DNA of 64,000 nt from JAOARY01 sp045345765 (GTDB lineage Bacteria; Bacillota; Clostridia; Peptostreptococcales; Peptostreptococcaceae): positions 868,001 to 932,000 of the forward strand of contig CP148265.1 of NCBI GenBank assembly GCA_045345765.1. Direction: 5' to 3'. Under the pieces are notes generated by a model. It searched no databases and was not told the DNA's origin. It was given only the letters and a program-made list of their open reading frames with translations. The position numbers were made by a program, and so were the translations under genes. Of this stretch, positions 17,166 through 25,286 are shown piece by piece (positions within the stretch are counted from its first letter, which is position 1; every line of letters starts with the position of its first letter).

Positions 17166-17288
17166 AATCTTCACCCCTTTTAAACTTGAATTTCTCCCCA
17201 ATAAATTATCATTCTTTTTGTTTATAATATCGTAAAATTTTCTATTTTTTATTAATAAATCTAATTTTTAATAATATTTAATATATTT

Positions 17289-17393
17289 AATCTTCCATAC
17301 AAAAATAAAGCCATAACAACTATAATTTTGGCTTTATCTTTATTTACATTATTAATATATACATTAAAAAAAGCTTCAAATAGAACTTATTAA
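17289..17393 (+). pseudogene. C-terminal remnant duplicated from the 18371 membrane-protein gene
   Basis: Encodes NLPYKNKAITTIILALSL ... ASNRTY and a stop, matching the last 34 residues of the 18371 gene with two substitutions (I for T, T for N). Nucleotide identity is near perfect over about 100 bp. No upstream part of the gene remains. Read on the minus strand, its internal hairpin (ATAAAGCCA 17305-17313 with TGGCTTTAT 17329-17337, then T-run) serves as a terminator for the 17376 gene, which overlaps the fragment by 18 nt. Confidence 0.85.
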
Positions 17394-18224
17394 ATATTTT
17401 TTTAAAAATTCATTCATTTGTACTTCATCAAAATCCGTTTTGTATATAGCTTGGAATGGTAATAATTTTAATGTGTTTTTTTCATTTTCATAACGATAAT
17501 TTATTACTGGATTGAATGTATATATATCATAATCATTATTATCATTAAATATTATATTTATTTTAAAACTTTCATCATTTTCTACTACAATATTCTCTTT
17601 ATCACTTACAACTTCATCCTTAACAGTATATTCAATTCTATCTGTATATTTTTCAAATCCACCGATATCTACACTATCAATCACAATATTTTTATTCGAT
17701 TGATTTATATATTCACAATAGTATTCATTCAATGAATTTTTAGATATTCCTGAATGTGATACAATCCTAATATTATCATTTGGTTTATCTTCAACAACAT
17801 TTATTTTTATATCACCTATATTATATTCATGTGTTTGTTTTTTTGCGTCTTTTAAAACTATTTTATTGAATTTCTTTTCTCCACTTTCTTTAAATTTCAC
17901 ATTCAATATCAAATTATAAATTCTTATATTTTCATATTCCGAACCTTCCATTAATTCTTTTTTTACAACTTCAATATCATCACTCCCCTGAAATGATATA
18001 TTGTTTTCTTCGTTTAAAATTTCTTTGATTTTAGAATTTTTTTTACTATCAACAAACATAAAACCCAAATATGTTTGATTTTCTTTATTTATTGTACAAT
18101 CATAATTATTTATAAAAAAATAAGGTTCACCATCAGTAGTAATAGTAGGACTTTGAATCTTACCATAAATAACTATCAAAAATAATATACAAACAAATGT
18201 TATTAAAATTATTTTTTTCTTCAT
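17376..18224 (-). CDS. Exported protein, 282 aa (hypothetical)
   Basis: Signal peptide or anchor at the N-terminus (IILITFVCILFLIVIYG, residues ~4-20) without a convincing lipobox. The rest is beta-rich with Asn/Asp/Lys-rich segments, resembling Ig-like or DUF-type surface proteins, but no family is recognised. Its last six codons lie within the duplicated fragment at 17289-17393, so its C-terminus may have been altered when that DNA arrived. Confidence 0.65.
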   Translation of the reverse strand: MKKKIILITFVCILFLIVIYGKIQSPTITTDGEPYFFINNYDCTINKENQTYLGFMFVDSKKNSKIKEILNEENNISFQGSDDIEVVKKELMEGSEYENIRIYNLILNVKFKESGEKKFNKIVLKDAKKQTHEYNIGDIKINVVEDKPNDNIRIVSHSGISKNSLNEYYCEYINQSNKNIVIDSVDIGGFEKYTDRIEYTVKDEVVSDKENIVVENDESFKINIIFNDNNDYDIYTFNPVINYRYENEKNTLKLLPFQAIYKTDFDEVQMNEFLKKYLISSI

Positions 18225-18370
18225 ATTATTTCATCTCCATTTCTTGTATTTAATATTTATCATTTTTTAATTTATTAAATATTTGAAATTTTTCTTTAAT
18301 TATAATATAATAATTTTAAATATATTACAAAATTAAACTTTAGTGTATTTTGTAGGTTAGGAGCGAAGTG

Positions 18371-18673
18371 ATGATTTATGATGTTTTATTGTTAATTTCT
18401 TTTAAAATAATTGAACTTATTTTTATAGGAACTCTATTATTTTCTATATATTTATTTATAAAAAAAGATACCACATTCTTTAATATAAAATTAAAACTAA
18501 GCAAAATATTTCAACTTCTATTTATGTCAACTTTATTATACCTTAGTTTGTACGGAATTGTTATGTCTAATCTTCCATACAAAAATAAAGCCATAACAAC
18601 TATAATTTTGGCTTTATCTTTATTTACATTATTAACATATACATTAAAAAAAGCTTCAAACAGAAATTACTGA
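18371..18673 (+). CDS. Small integral membrane protein, 100 aa (hypothetical)
   Basis: Three predicted membrane helices (residues ~7-30, ~48-65, ~73-92) and a basic C-terminus. TAGGAG lies 7 nt before ATG 18371; GTG 18368 is the alternative start. Its last ~100 bp are repeated at 17289-17393. The hairpin in that segment also acts, on the minus strand, as a terminator for the convergent DUF523 gene 6 nt away. Confidence 0.6.
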   Translation: MIYDVLLLISFKIIELIFIGTLLFSIYLFIKKDTTFFNIKLKLSKIFQLLFMSTLLYLSLYGIVMSNLPYKNKAITTIILALSLFTLLTYTLKKASNRNY

Positions 18674-18679
18674 TTAAAT

Positions 18680-19654
18680 TTAAACTGTTTTACCTGAGTC
18701 CATAACATCCAAAAGTTCCTTTGGATAAGGGTTAAATATTGTTTGTGTCTTCAAATAAGGTTCATCAAATCTTTTTACCCATGAATAAATAATATTTAAT
18801 GGCACACTAAGTGGAGCTTTCTTGTTTCTATAATCTTGTAATGTATCTAGGAAAAATGCCTTTTCATCCTTATTTAACTCATCTGAAAAATAGCCCATTA
18901 GATGTAATAACATATTCATATTTCTTCCTGAATTAGCTCTTGTTTTTAGAGCTTTATTTAAATATATCTCGTATTCATCCAACACTTCTTTTATTTTTTT
19001 CTTCTCATGATTTGCAACCAATTTTCCAAGTATTTTTAGATTAGTTTGACTATATGACATTAATAAGTATTTGTTATCTGAATGAAATTTAACTAAGGAT
19101 TTAAATGTTTTTTGCTTTTTAATCTTTGAAAAATCAGCCAAAGTATATATTCTAGTTAAAAAATGCTCTCTTATACTGTAGTTTGTAAGCCTACCTTCAT
19201 CCTCTATTGGTGTATTTTCAAAAATATCAATAGCAGCCTTTCCAAATAAGCCTCTTTCTTTTTTAGGTAGAGCCATTGCTTTTCCATGTGTTTTATAAAC
19301 CTTAACATCCTTAATTCCACATGAAGGAGATCTTCCCTTTAATATAATTCCATGAAGATTCTCTTTTTCTTTAGTCTCATTAAGAAACTCATTAGAAAAA
19401 TCAAGCATATCTTTGGTTTTATCTTCTCCTGATTTTGAAAAAACAAATTTGATACTATCTTTATGTTCAACAAGTCTTAATGATTCTCTTGGAACAGGAA
19501 GTCCAATTTGCATTTCAGGGCATACAGTTATAAAATCAACATGTTTTTTTAATTTTTTCACAAAATCACTCTTTATTTTTGAACCATCATATCTACATGC
19601 TTTATGCTCTATACATCTACTTATTAGTATCTTTGGCCTTTGAAACTCTCTCAT
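18680..19654 (-). CDS. DUF523-DUF1722 protein (YbgA/TudS-like)
   Basis: 324 aa. The N-terminal DUF523 part (residues ~1-160) has the conserved cysteines LISRCIEHKACRYDG, TVCPEMQIGLP and GRSPSCGIKDVKVY. In TudS proteins such cysteines hold a 4Fe-4S cluster that removes sulfur from thiouracil or 4-thiouridine. The C-terminal DUF1722 (~190-310) is of unknown function. E. coli ybgA has the same fusion and lies beside phr; here too it directly follows a photolyase gene (52-nt gap). 4-Thiouridine in tRNA is a near-UV chromophore, so a role in handling light-exposed thiouridine is a reasonable inference. AGGAGG is 7 nt before the ATG. Confidence 0.85.
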   Translation of the reverse strand: MREFQRPKILISRCIEHKACRYDGSKIKSDFVKKLKKHVDFITVCPEMQIGLPVPRESLRLVEHKDSIKFVFSKSGEDKTKDMLDFSNEFLNETKEKENLHGIILKGRSPSCGIKDVKVYKTHGKAMALPKKERGLFGKAAIDIFENTPIEDEGRLTNYSIREHFLTRIYTLADFSKIKKQKTFKSLVKFHSDNKYLLMSYSQTNLKILGKLVANHEKKKIKEVLDEYEIYLNKALKTRANSGRNMNMLLHLMGYFSDELNKDEKAFFLDTLQDYRNKKAPLSVPLNIIYSWVKRFDEPYLKTQTIFNPYPKELLDVMDSGKTV

Positions 19655-19706
19655 TTTATTACCTCCTAATAAATGTTTTTATCTTATCATTTTATTTAAA
19701 TATTTA

Positions 19707-21215
19707 TTATTTTAATTTATCTATTTTTTTTATATACAAATCCATGTCAAACTTTCTTTTTAAACCTTTATCATTCATATATCTTAATTTACCAAATACT
19801 TCCCTTTCTTTAAATGCTCTATCATGTTTACCAAAGCACCAAGCAACCCCAGTATAACTATTTGCATCCCTACCATCTATAAAATACTTATTATTTAAAT
19901 ACAAACTAATATCATAGGCTTTCTTATACGGACTTACCCACTCAAGTATTTTTTTGCACCAATACATTCTCATATAAGTATGCATCTTACCTGTTAGCAC
20001 CATTTCTTTCATAGCAGCATTAAAATACTTATCATGAGTCTTATAATTTTCTATATCATCAAGGGAGTATTCATATTCTCTATAATCAGTTTTGTGTTTA
20101 TCCATAGTTTCATAAGCCCAATTATAAGTAATACTTCTAAAATCATCATAATAATTATTATAATAAACAAAATTAATAGCCAAGTCCCGTCTTACAATTA
20201 TCTCTTCTAAAAAACTATCATAGGAATCTTGCTTTATATAATTATTTTTATAATAATCCATAGTCTTTAATACAATATATAATACAGATATTTGACCAAA
20301 ATGAAGATACATACTAAGATTAGAACAATAATCTAGTTCTGGATGATTTCTTTTATCATAATCCGTTAATTTATTTTCCAAAAAATCTTTAAATACTTTT
20401 AGCGCTCGTTTTTGTCCCCCTTTATAATATTTACTTTTCTTAACAGTCTTATCTATATCAAAGTCTTTAAGAAGTTCATCTATGGAATCTATTTTAACTA
20501 TATTCTTATGCTTTTTTGATATCAGTTCTTCTAATTTTTTATCTATATTTATATTGATTTTTTCTTCTCTTAATGGCTTTAGGTACAAATCCAATTTATC
20601 ATGTATTTTTTTTCTTATAGTTCTAGCACCATATTCTTCCTTTGAACTTACTTCTTCAATAGGTACTATTACATCAGACTCTACAATATAAGAATTTAAC
20701 TTAATTTTATTTGCGTAATTTAATACTTGTTCCCTCCATAGTCTTTGAATCTTAAGATATCCCCTATCCATAACAAGCTCTTTAGCATCATCCAAAAATT
20801 TTATAAGTCCATCTTTTGGATTATCTAAAACCATTATGAATTTTATATTCCTTTTAAAAAGTTCATCTTGAACATCTTTAAGTCCTTCTAGTAAAAATGT
20901 ATAATGTCTTTCATTCGCTTCTTTATAATCTTTTGTTAATCCAAAATACACAATTAAGGGCAATTTACTTAAATTCGCCCTTTTTATTGCAAATTCTAAT
21001 GCATGATTGTATTTAGTCCTACAAGATTGTTGCATCCAATAAATTATATATTTATTTAGATTATTTTTATTATCTGCTTCATCTATTTGTTTATTTATTA
21101 TTTTCATTCTCGTTTCATTTATATTTTCTTTATTATTTAAGTTTTTTTCCTCATCAGTAAATTCATAAGTTTTTATTCTATTTAGATATTCTATTCCAAT
21201 TAAATCCTTTTGCAT
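19707..21215 (-). CDS. phr: Class II CPD photolyase
   Basis: FAD-dependent enzyme splitting UV-induced cyclobutane pyrimidine dimers with visible light. Class II features: YIIYWMQQSCRTKYNHALEF near residue 55, VRRDLAINFVYYN in the FAD region (~345), MYWCKKILEWV, and the C-terminal DGRDANSYTGVAWCFGKHDR with EREVFGKLRYMNDKG. Length 502 aa is normal, with an N-terminal extension of ~50 residues that varies in this class. SD AGGTGATTAAATG. It starts 19 nt after the EAL gene and precedes the DUF523-DUF1722 gene, so the three form one operon. Confidence 0.92.
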   Translation of the reverse strand: MQKDLIGIEYLNRIKTYEFTDEEKNLNNKENINETRMKIINKQIDEADNKNNLNKYIIYWMQQSCRTKYNHALEFAIKRANLSKLPLIVYFGLTKDYKEANERHYTFLLEGLKDVQDELFKRNIKFIMVLDNPKDGLIKFLDDAKELVMDRGYLKIQRLWREQVLNYANKIKLNSYIVESDVIVPIEEVSSKEEYGARTIRKKIHDKLDLYLKPLREEKININIDKKLEELISKKHKNIVKIDSIDELLKDFDIDKTVKKSKYYKGGQKRALKVFKDFLENKLTDYDKRNHPELDYCSNLSMYLHFGQISVLYIVLKTMDYYKNNYIKQDSYDSFLEEIIVRRDLAINFVYYNNYYDDFRSITYNWAYETMDKHKTDYREYEYSLDDIENYKTHDKYFNAAMKEMVLTGKMHTYMRMYWCKKILEWVSPYKKAYDISLYLNNKYFIDGRDANSYTGVAWCFGKHDRAFKEREVFGKLRYMNDKGLKRKFDMDLYIKKIDKLK

Positions 21216-21234
21216 TTAATCACCTGTCTTTATT

Positions 21235-23928
21235 CTAATTTTCTTTACTTTCTATTAATATTTTCTTTATATTTTCAAACTCCGTAGGTTTAGAACCATA
21301 ATATCCTTGATATTCTTCACATCCTAAAGAATTTACAAAATCAAGCTGTTCTTTTGTTTCAACACCTTCACAAATCAGGCTTATATTTAGTTCTTTTGCC
21401 ATGTTAATTATTCCTCTTAATATACTTCCATCATCTGATTTCGGATAATCTTTAATAAACATCCTATCAATTTTTAATTTATCAGCTGATAAATTTTTAA
21501 GATAAGATAGTGAAGAAAATCCTGTTCCAAAATCATCAATGGCAACTATAATATCATCTTTATGAAGTTTCTTTATAAGTTCATTTGTATAATCAATATT
21601 CTCAACTAAATTACTCTCTGTAATCTCAAAACAAAAATGCTTAGGTTCTAAATCACTATTTTTTATTTGACTTACCATATTTTTAATTAACAGACTATCC
21701 ATAAATTCAAAACTCGAAAGATTAATAGATATTTTAAAATCTTTATTAATCAAAGATTTGATACTACTAAAATCTCTTATACATCTTTTTAATACAAATT
21801 CTCCAACTTGCTTAATATAATGAGTATCTTCTATAATAGGTATAAAATTTACAGGAGATACTATTCCTAATTTCTTGTTTTTCCATCTTATAAGCGCTTC
21901 TACACCTGTAATATTTAAATCATCACTACTTTTTTGAATCTGATAATATACATAAAATTCTTCATCTAAAAAAGCATTTTTGATTTCATTTCTTATCTCT
22001 TTATCCTTTTTTACCAAATTAAAAATATCCAAATTATAAATTAGATATTTACTTTTTTTGAATTTTAAAAGTGCTTCTAAAGCAATAAAAGCATTTTTTA
22101 ATAATTCATTAATATTTTCTCCTTCATTAGATATAGCAACACCTGATAAATATGCTATTGAATTTTTTTTATTGTTTAATTTTAAAGATGATAATATAAA
22201 ATCAATCTCTTTCATAATATTAGAAACATTATTTTCTAATTTATTTAAAGAAAATCCTACTAAAAACAAATCTTCTTCAGGCGATGCTACAACAATTTTT
22301 CCATTACATAATTTATTTAATTCATCTGTGATCAAAGATGTTAATTTATTTTCTTCTCCTTCAAATTGATATTTTAATAATTTATAATTCGTTAATTTAA
22401 CAGCGATAACAAAGTTCTTTTTACTTGAATCAAATTGACTTTTAAATATAGGGTTTAGATAATTGATTTTTTTGATTTCTAATTCATCAACCAAAGAATC
22501 TTCTTGAATATCTATTAATTTATCTCCTTCCTTTAGTTTTGGTTTAGAATAAATCCCTATATAATATACAATCTTGCCTTTACTATCTCTTATTGACTTT
22601 ATTCTTAAATATCTTAATATATAGGTATTATTTTTAGCCACATCCCATATATTACCTCCCCAAACATCCTCTTTTTCATTTTTAACTTTTGAAAAATTTA
22701 TACTTGTATCACCATTTAAAAATTCACTAGGCTTTAATCCTTTTATTTCTTTAAATTTATAACCATAAATATTTTCAAACATTTTATTGCAATAAATAAT
22801 TTTTTTATTTCTGTCACTTATAAGTATTGCATCATTTGTGTATTCAGAAATGTAACCTGAAGCAACTAACATAAGATTATTTTTTTCTTTTATATATTCC
22901 AATATATTTATAGCCATTAGAACAATAAAAACAAAAATGAGGATTATATATCTTATAAATGGATATTTTACTATAAAATCTTGAGAATAAATTTTTAAAT
23001 CATCTACTTTTAGAAATGATGCTAAAACCCAATTCTTTTTATTTTCAAATATCAATTTTATATGCTCAAAATTATTTAACTTTAACAAATATAAAAAATC
23101 ATTATTTTTTGATATTGTTTTTGATTTTAAATTACTAAAATCAAAATCATCAATATATTTTTTTATATCTATATTGATTATATTTTCTTTTATTTTTTCA
23201 CTTTCTTCTTTAAACGAATAGAAATTCTTTAAACTATATATCCCTTGTGTTGAACCATACAAATCTATTATTTCTCCAGATTCTATAATTTCAATAAACT
23301 CTTGTGCATTATTTTTTATAATTAGATTCCCTAATTTCAAATTATCTTTGTATATAGGAATAGAAAAATAAACATATATATCCATAATCTTGTATTGTTC
23401 TCTTTCATTTCTTTTTATTTCAGATATAAATAATTCATCTTCTTTCAAATTTTTTATACTTTCTATATCTAGATTATATTTTGTTATATCAGATTTTATA
23501 TCTTTAAAAAACTTTATATTTCCACTTTCCTTTAATACTTTTATAATATTATCTTCATTATTATCTATATAAATCATTTCAATAAAATTTTTTTTACTAT
23601 TTAATACTCTAGAAAACATTTGATAAACTTCATTTTCTTTAGTTTGATTACTATCATTTAAATAATCTACTAATTCATTAGAATTTTTTATAAGATTTAA
23701 AACTTCATATACATTTTTGATTTTTGATTTTAAAATAAAACTCTTCGCTGAAAGTAATTGTACTTGATTTGATGTTATTTTTGATTTTATTAATTTAATT
23801 TGAGTATTATATATTTTTGAATATCCTAAGTTCAAAATTATTAAAATAGGTATTATAAATAAAAATAATCTTTTGATTACAATACTGTAGCTTTTTAATA
23901 TATCTGTATTCATATTATTAAATTTCAT
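21235..23928 (-). CDS. Membrane PAS-(degenerate GGDEF)-EAL cyclic-di-GMP phosphodiesterase
   Basis: 897 aa. Membrane helix at ~16-35, extracytoplasmic sensor region to ~325, second helix (YIILIFVFIVLMAINILEYI, ~327-347), PAS domain (~350-470), GGDEF-like domain (~490-640) and EAL domain (~670-890). The GGDEF signature is replaced by SPEED, so cyclase activity is unlikely. The EAL domain keeps E677 in GVEALIRW, the DDFGTGFSS loop, K and E residues (DKLKIDR, ICEGVET) and QGYYGSKP, so c-di-GMP hydrolysis is likely. As first gene of an operon with photolyase it ties c-di-GMP turnover to the same signal. Confidence 0.88.
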   Translation of the reverse strand: MKFNNMNTDILKSYSIVIKRLFLFIIPILIILNLGYSKIYNTQIKLIKSKITSNQVQLLSAKSFILKSKIKNVYEVLNLIKNSNELVDYLNDSNQTKENEVYQMFSRVLNSKKNFIEMIYIDNNEDNIIKVLKESGNIKFFKDIKSDITKYNLDIESIKNLKEDELFISEIKRNEREQYKIMDIYVYFSIPIYKDNLKLGNLIIKNNAQEFIEIIESGEIIDLYGSTQGIYSLKNFYSFKEESEKIKENIINIDIKKYIDDFDFSNLKSKTISKNNDFLYLLKLNNFEHIKLIFENKKNWVLASFLKVDDLKIYSQDFIVKYPFIRYIILIFVFIVLMAINILEYIKEKNNLMLVASGYISEYTNDAILISDRNKKIIYCNKMFENIYGYKFKEIKGLKPSEFLNGDTSINFSKVKNEKEDVWGGNIWDVAKNNTYILRYLRIKSIRDSKGKIVYYIGIYSKPKLKEGDKLIDIQEDSLVDELEIKKINYLNPIFKSQFDSSKKNFVIAVKLTNYKLLKYQFEGEENKLTSLITDELNKLCNGKIVVASPEEDLFLVGFSLNKLENNVSNIMKEIDFILSSLKLNNKKNSIAYLSGVAISNEGENINELLKNAFIALEALLKFKKSKYLIYNLDIFNLVKKDKEIRNEIKNAFLDEEFYVYYQIQKSSDDLNITGVEALIRWKNKKLGIVSPVNFIPIIEDTHYIKQVGEFVLKRCIRDFSSIKSLINKDFKISINLSSFEFMDSLLIKNMVSQIKNSDLEPKHFCFEITESNLVENIDYTNELIKKLHKDDIIVAIDDFGTGFSSLSYLKNLSADKLKIDRMFIKDYPKSDDGSILRGIINMAKELNISLICEGVETKEQLDFVNSLGCEEYQGYYGSKPTEFENIKKILIESKEN

Positions 23929-24003
23929 ATAATCAACTCCATATATACTATTATTCTTTATATATAATTACCCATATTAATTAATTTAATATAAAATCAT
24001 TTT

Positions 24004-24064
24004 AACACATTTAGTGTTTTTTAGCATATTTATTATTGTGTAACCACAAATTGTGTTTTATAAT
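24004..24064. promoter_or_regulatory. Divergent promoter region with two similar palindromes
   Basis: Plus strand: TTGTGT (24036-24041), a 17-nt spacer, TATAAT (24059-24064). The spacer contains CACAAATTGTG (24045-24055), and the transcript would start right at the ribU SD. A second palindrome, AACACATTTAGTGTT (24004-24018), overlaps a minus-strand extended -10 (TGTTAAAAT) that could serve the EAL operon. The two boxes share an AACACA/TGTGTT pattern, suggesting one regulator acts on both operons. No FMN riboswitch is visible. Confidence 0.5.
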
Positions 24065-24087
24065 ATTCTTGAAAGGAGGATTTAGTT

Positions 24088-24675
24088 TTGATTAAACAAA
24101 AAATTGATACAGATAAGATGATTATTATATCTTTATTTTCATCGATATCTTTATTATTAATGTATTTTAATTTTTCTTTACCTATTTTCCCTAGCTTTTT
24201 AAAAATAGACTTAGCTGATTTACCAATTCTATTATTAGCTATTATTTATAATCCAAAAATGGCTATACTAGCTAGTTTCACAAAAAATATTTTACATATA
24301 CCTTTTTCCACTTCACTTGGAATAGGTGAATTTATAAATTTTTTAATCTCTGTATTTTATACATATTCTTTTTTTGTACTATCAAAGAAAATGTATATAC
24401 AATTAAATTTTATTTTAACTATATTATTAACTTGTATATTTGCCATTTTAATCAATATTTACATTACGTTTCCGCTATATGAATATTTTTTGAATATAAA
24501 AGTAGATTCTATTATAAAATTTAGCTCAAGTATAAATCCATTTATATCTAATTTAAAAACATATTTATTGTTTATTATTTTTCCTTTTAATCTAATTAAA
24601 TTTTCATTGGTTTCTATTTTGGCATATTTAATTTATCCAAAATTAAAATCATTTTTAATAAAAAAAATATACTAA
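24088..24675 (+). CDS. ribU: RibU-type riboflavin ECF transporter S component
   Basis: 195-aa membrane protein with about six helices. FLKIDLADLPILLLAIIYNP and STSLGIGEFINFLIS match the substrate-binding loops of RibU/FmnP (LKIDxxDxPxL, GxGExxNF). It works with a shared ECF energizing module (EcfA, A', T), not encoded here. Start TTG with SD GAAAGGAGG. Riboflavin feeds FAD synthesis, which photolyase needs. It lies divergent to the photolyase operon and 16 nt before the DICT gene. Confidence 0.85.
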   Translation: MIKQKIDTDKMIIISLFSSISLLLMYFNFSLPIFPSFLKIDLADLPILLLAIIYNPKMAILASFTKNILHIPFSTSLGIGEFINFLISVFYTYSFFVLSKKMYIQLNFILTILLTCIFAILINIYITFPLYEYFLNIKVDSIIKFSSSINPFISNLKTYLLFIIFPFNLIKFSLVSILAYLIYPKLKSFLIKKIY

Positions 24676-24691
24676 CAGGGGGTTTTTTTTG

Positions 24692-25222
24692 ATGAAAAGA
24701 GTATCTTTATATAAGGAACTTTTTGATGATGTTGATTCAAATTTAATCAAATTCAAAAAAGATGAAAGTGAAAGCAAGTTAAATATAAACACTATAAAAT
24801 ATGAAACTAGTGTCTGTAATTTAGAGAAGATGTGTTATATGATGGAATGTGTTATCTTAAGAAGAAAGTTTGAAGGTTGTATATATGCAGGCTTTCAAAA
24901 GATTTCAAGAGCTAAGGCTGTTTGGGATCGTTTTTTAAAGATGGCTGATAACGTGGATAAAATATATGTCTATGGTGTTTTGGACGAAAAATTAGAATCT
25001 CATCCTAATATTCAAATAGTTCCACTTACACCTATGCATCCACTTACAAGAGAATGGTTTTTGGTTTTTAATACTAAATTTAATAAAAATATGATGGTAG
25101 CTTATGACCAAGATGGTTTTGGTGTCAAGCCAATAGAAAAGGATAGAAATTTTATAGGAATTAAAACGGTAAATCTAAAAGTTATAGATAAGGCGATTAA
25201 TCTTTTAGAAAATGCTATGTAA
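24692..25222 (+). CDS. DICT sensory-domain protein
   Basis: 176-aa stand-alone DICT-type domain, the sensory module first noted in diguanylate cyclases and two-component proteins, mainly of cyanobacteria. Seen: CIYAGFQKISRAKAVWDRF, a VDKIYVYGVLD strand, and VPLTPMHPLTREWFLVFN, the PL..REWF signature. There is no effector domain, so it probably signals by binding a partner, perhaps the neighbouring B12-domain regulator. ATG 24692 (SD GGGGG) is preferred to TTG 24689. It is transcribed with ribU and its stop lies in a terminator stem. Confidence 0.75.
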   Translation: MKRVSLYKELFDDVDSNLIKFKKDESESKLNINTIKYETSVCNLEKMCYMMECVILRRKFEGCIYAGFQKISRAKAVWDRFLKMADNVDKIYVYGVLDEKLESHPNIQIVPLTPMHPLTREWFLVFNTKFNKNMMVAYDQDGFGVKPIEKDRNFIGIKTVNLKVIDKAINLLENAM

Positions 25223-25254
25223 ATTAATAGTATATTAACTTATATAGCATTTTC
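25208..25254. terminator. Bidirectional terminator overlapping the DICT stop codon
   Basis: GAAAATGCTAT (25208-25218) pairs exactly with ATAGCATTTTC (25244-25254), and inner AT-rich arms extend the stem. It lies between convergent genes. Confidence 0.6.
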
Positions 25255-25286
25255 CACTATAATTTTTTTTATAATTTGTATAATAT

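Noticed and set aside
21235..23928. Calling the PAS-GGDEF-EAL protein a diguanylate cyclase
   Set aside because: The GGDEF signature is degenerate (SPEED), whereas the EAL catalytic residues are intact.
23929..24087. Possible FMN riboswitch before ribU
   Set aside because: The leader would be only about 17 nt from the best promoter, and no conserved FMN-aptamer sequence is present on either strand.
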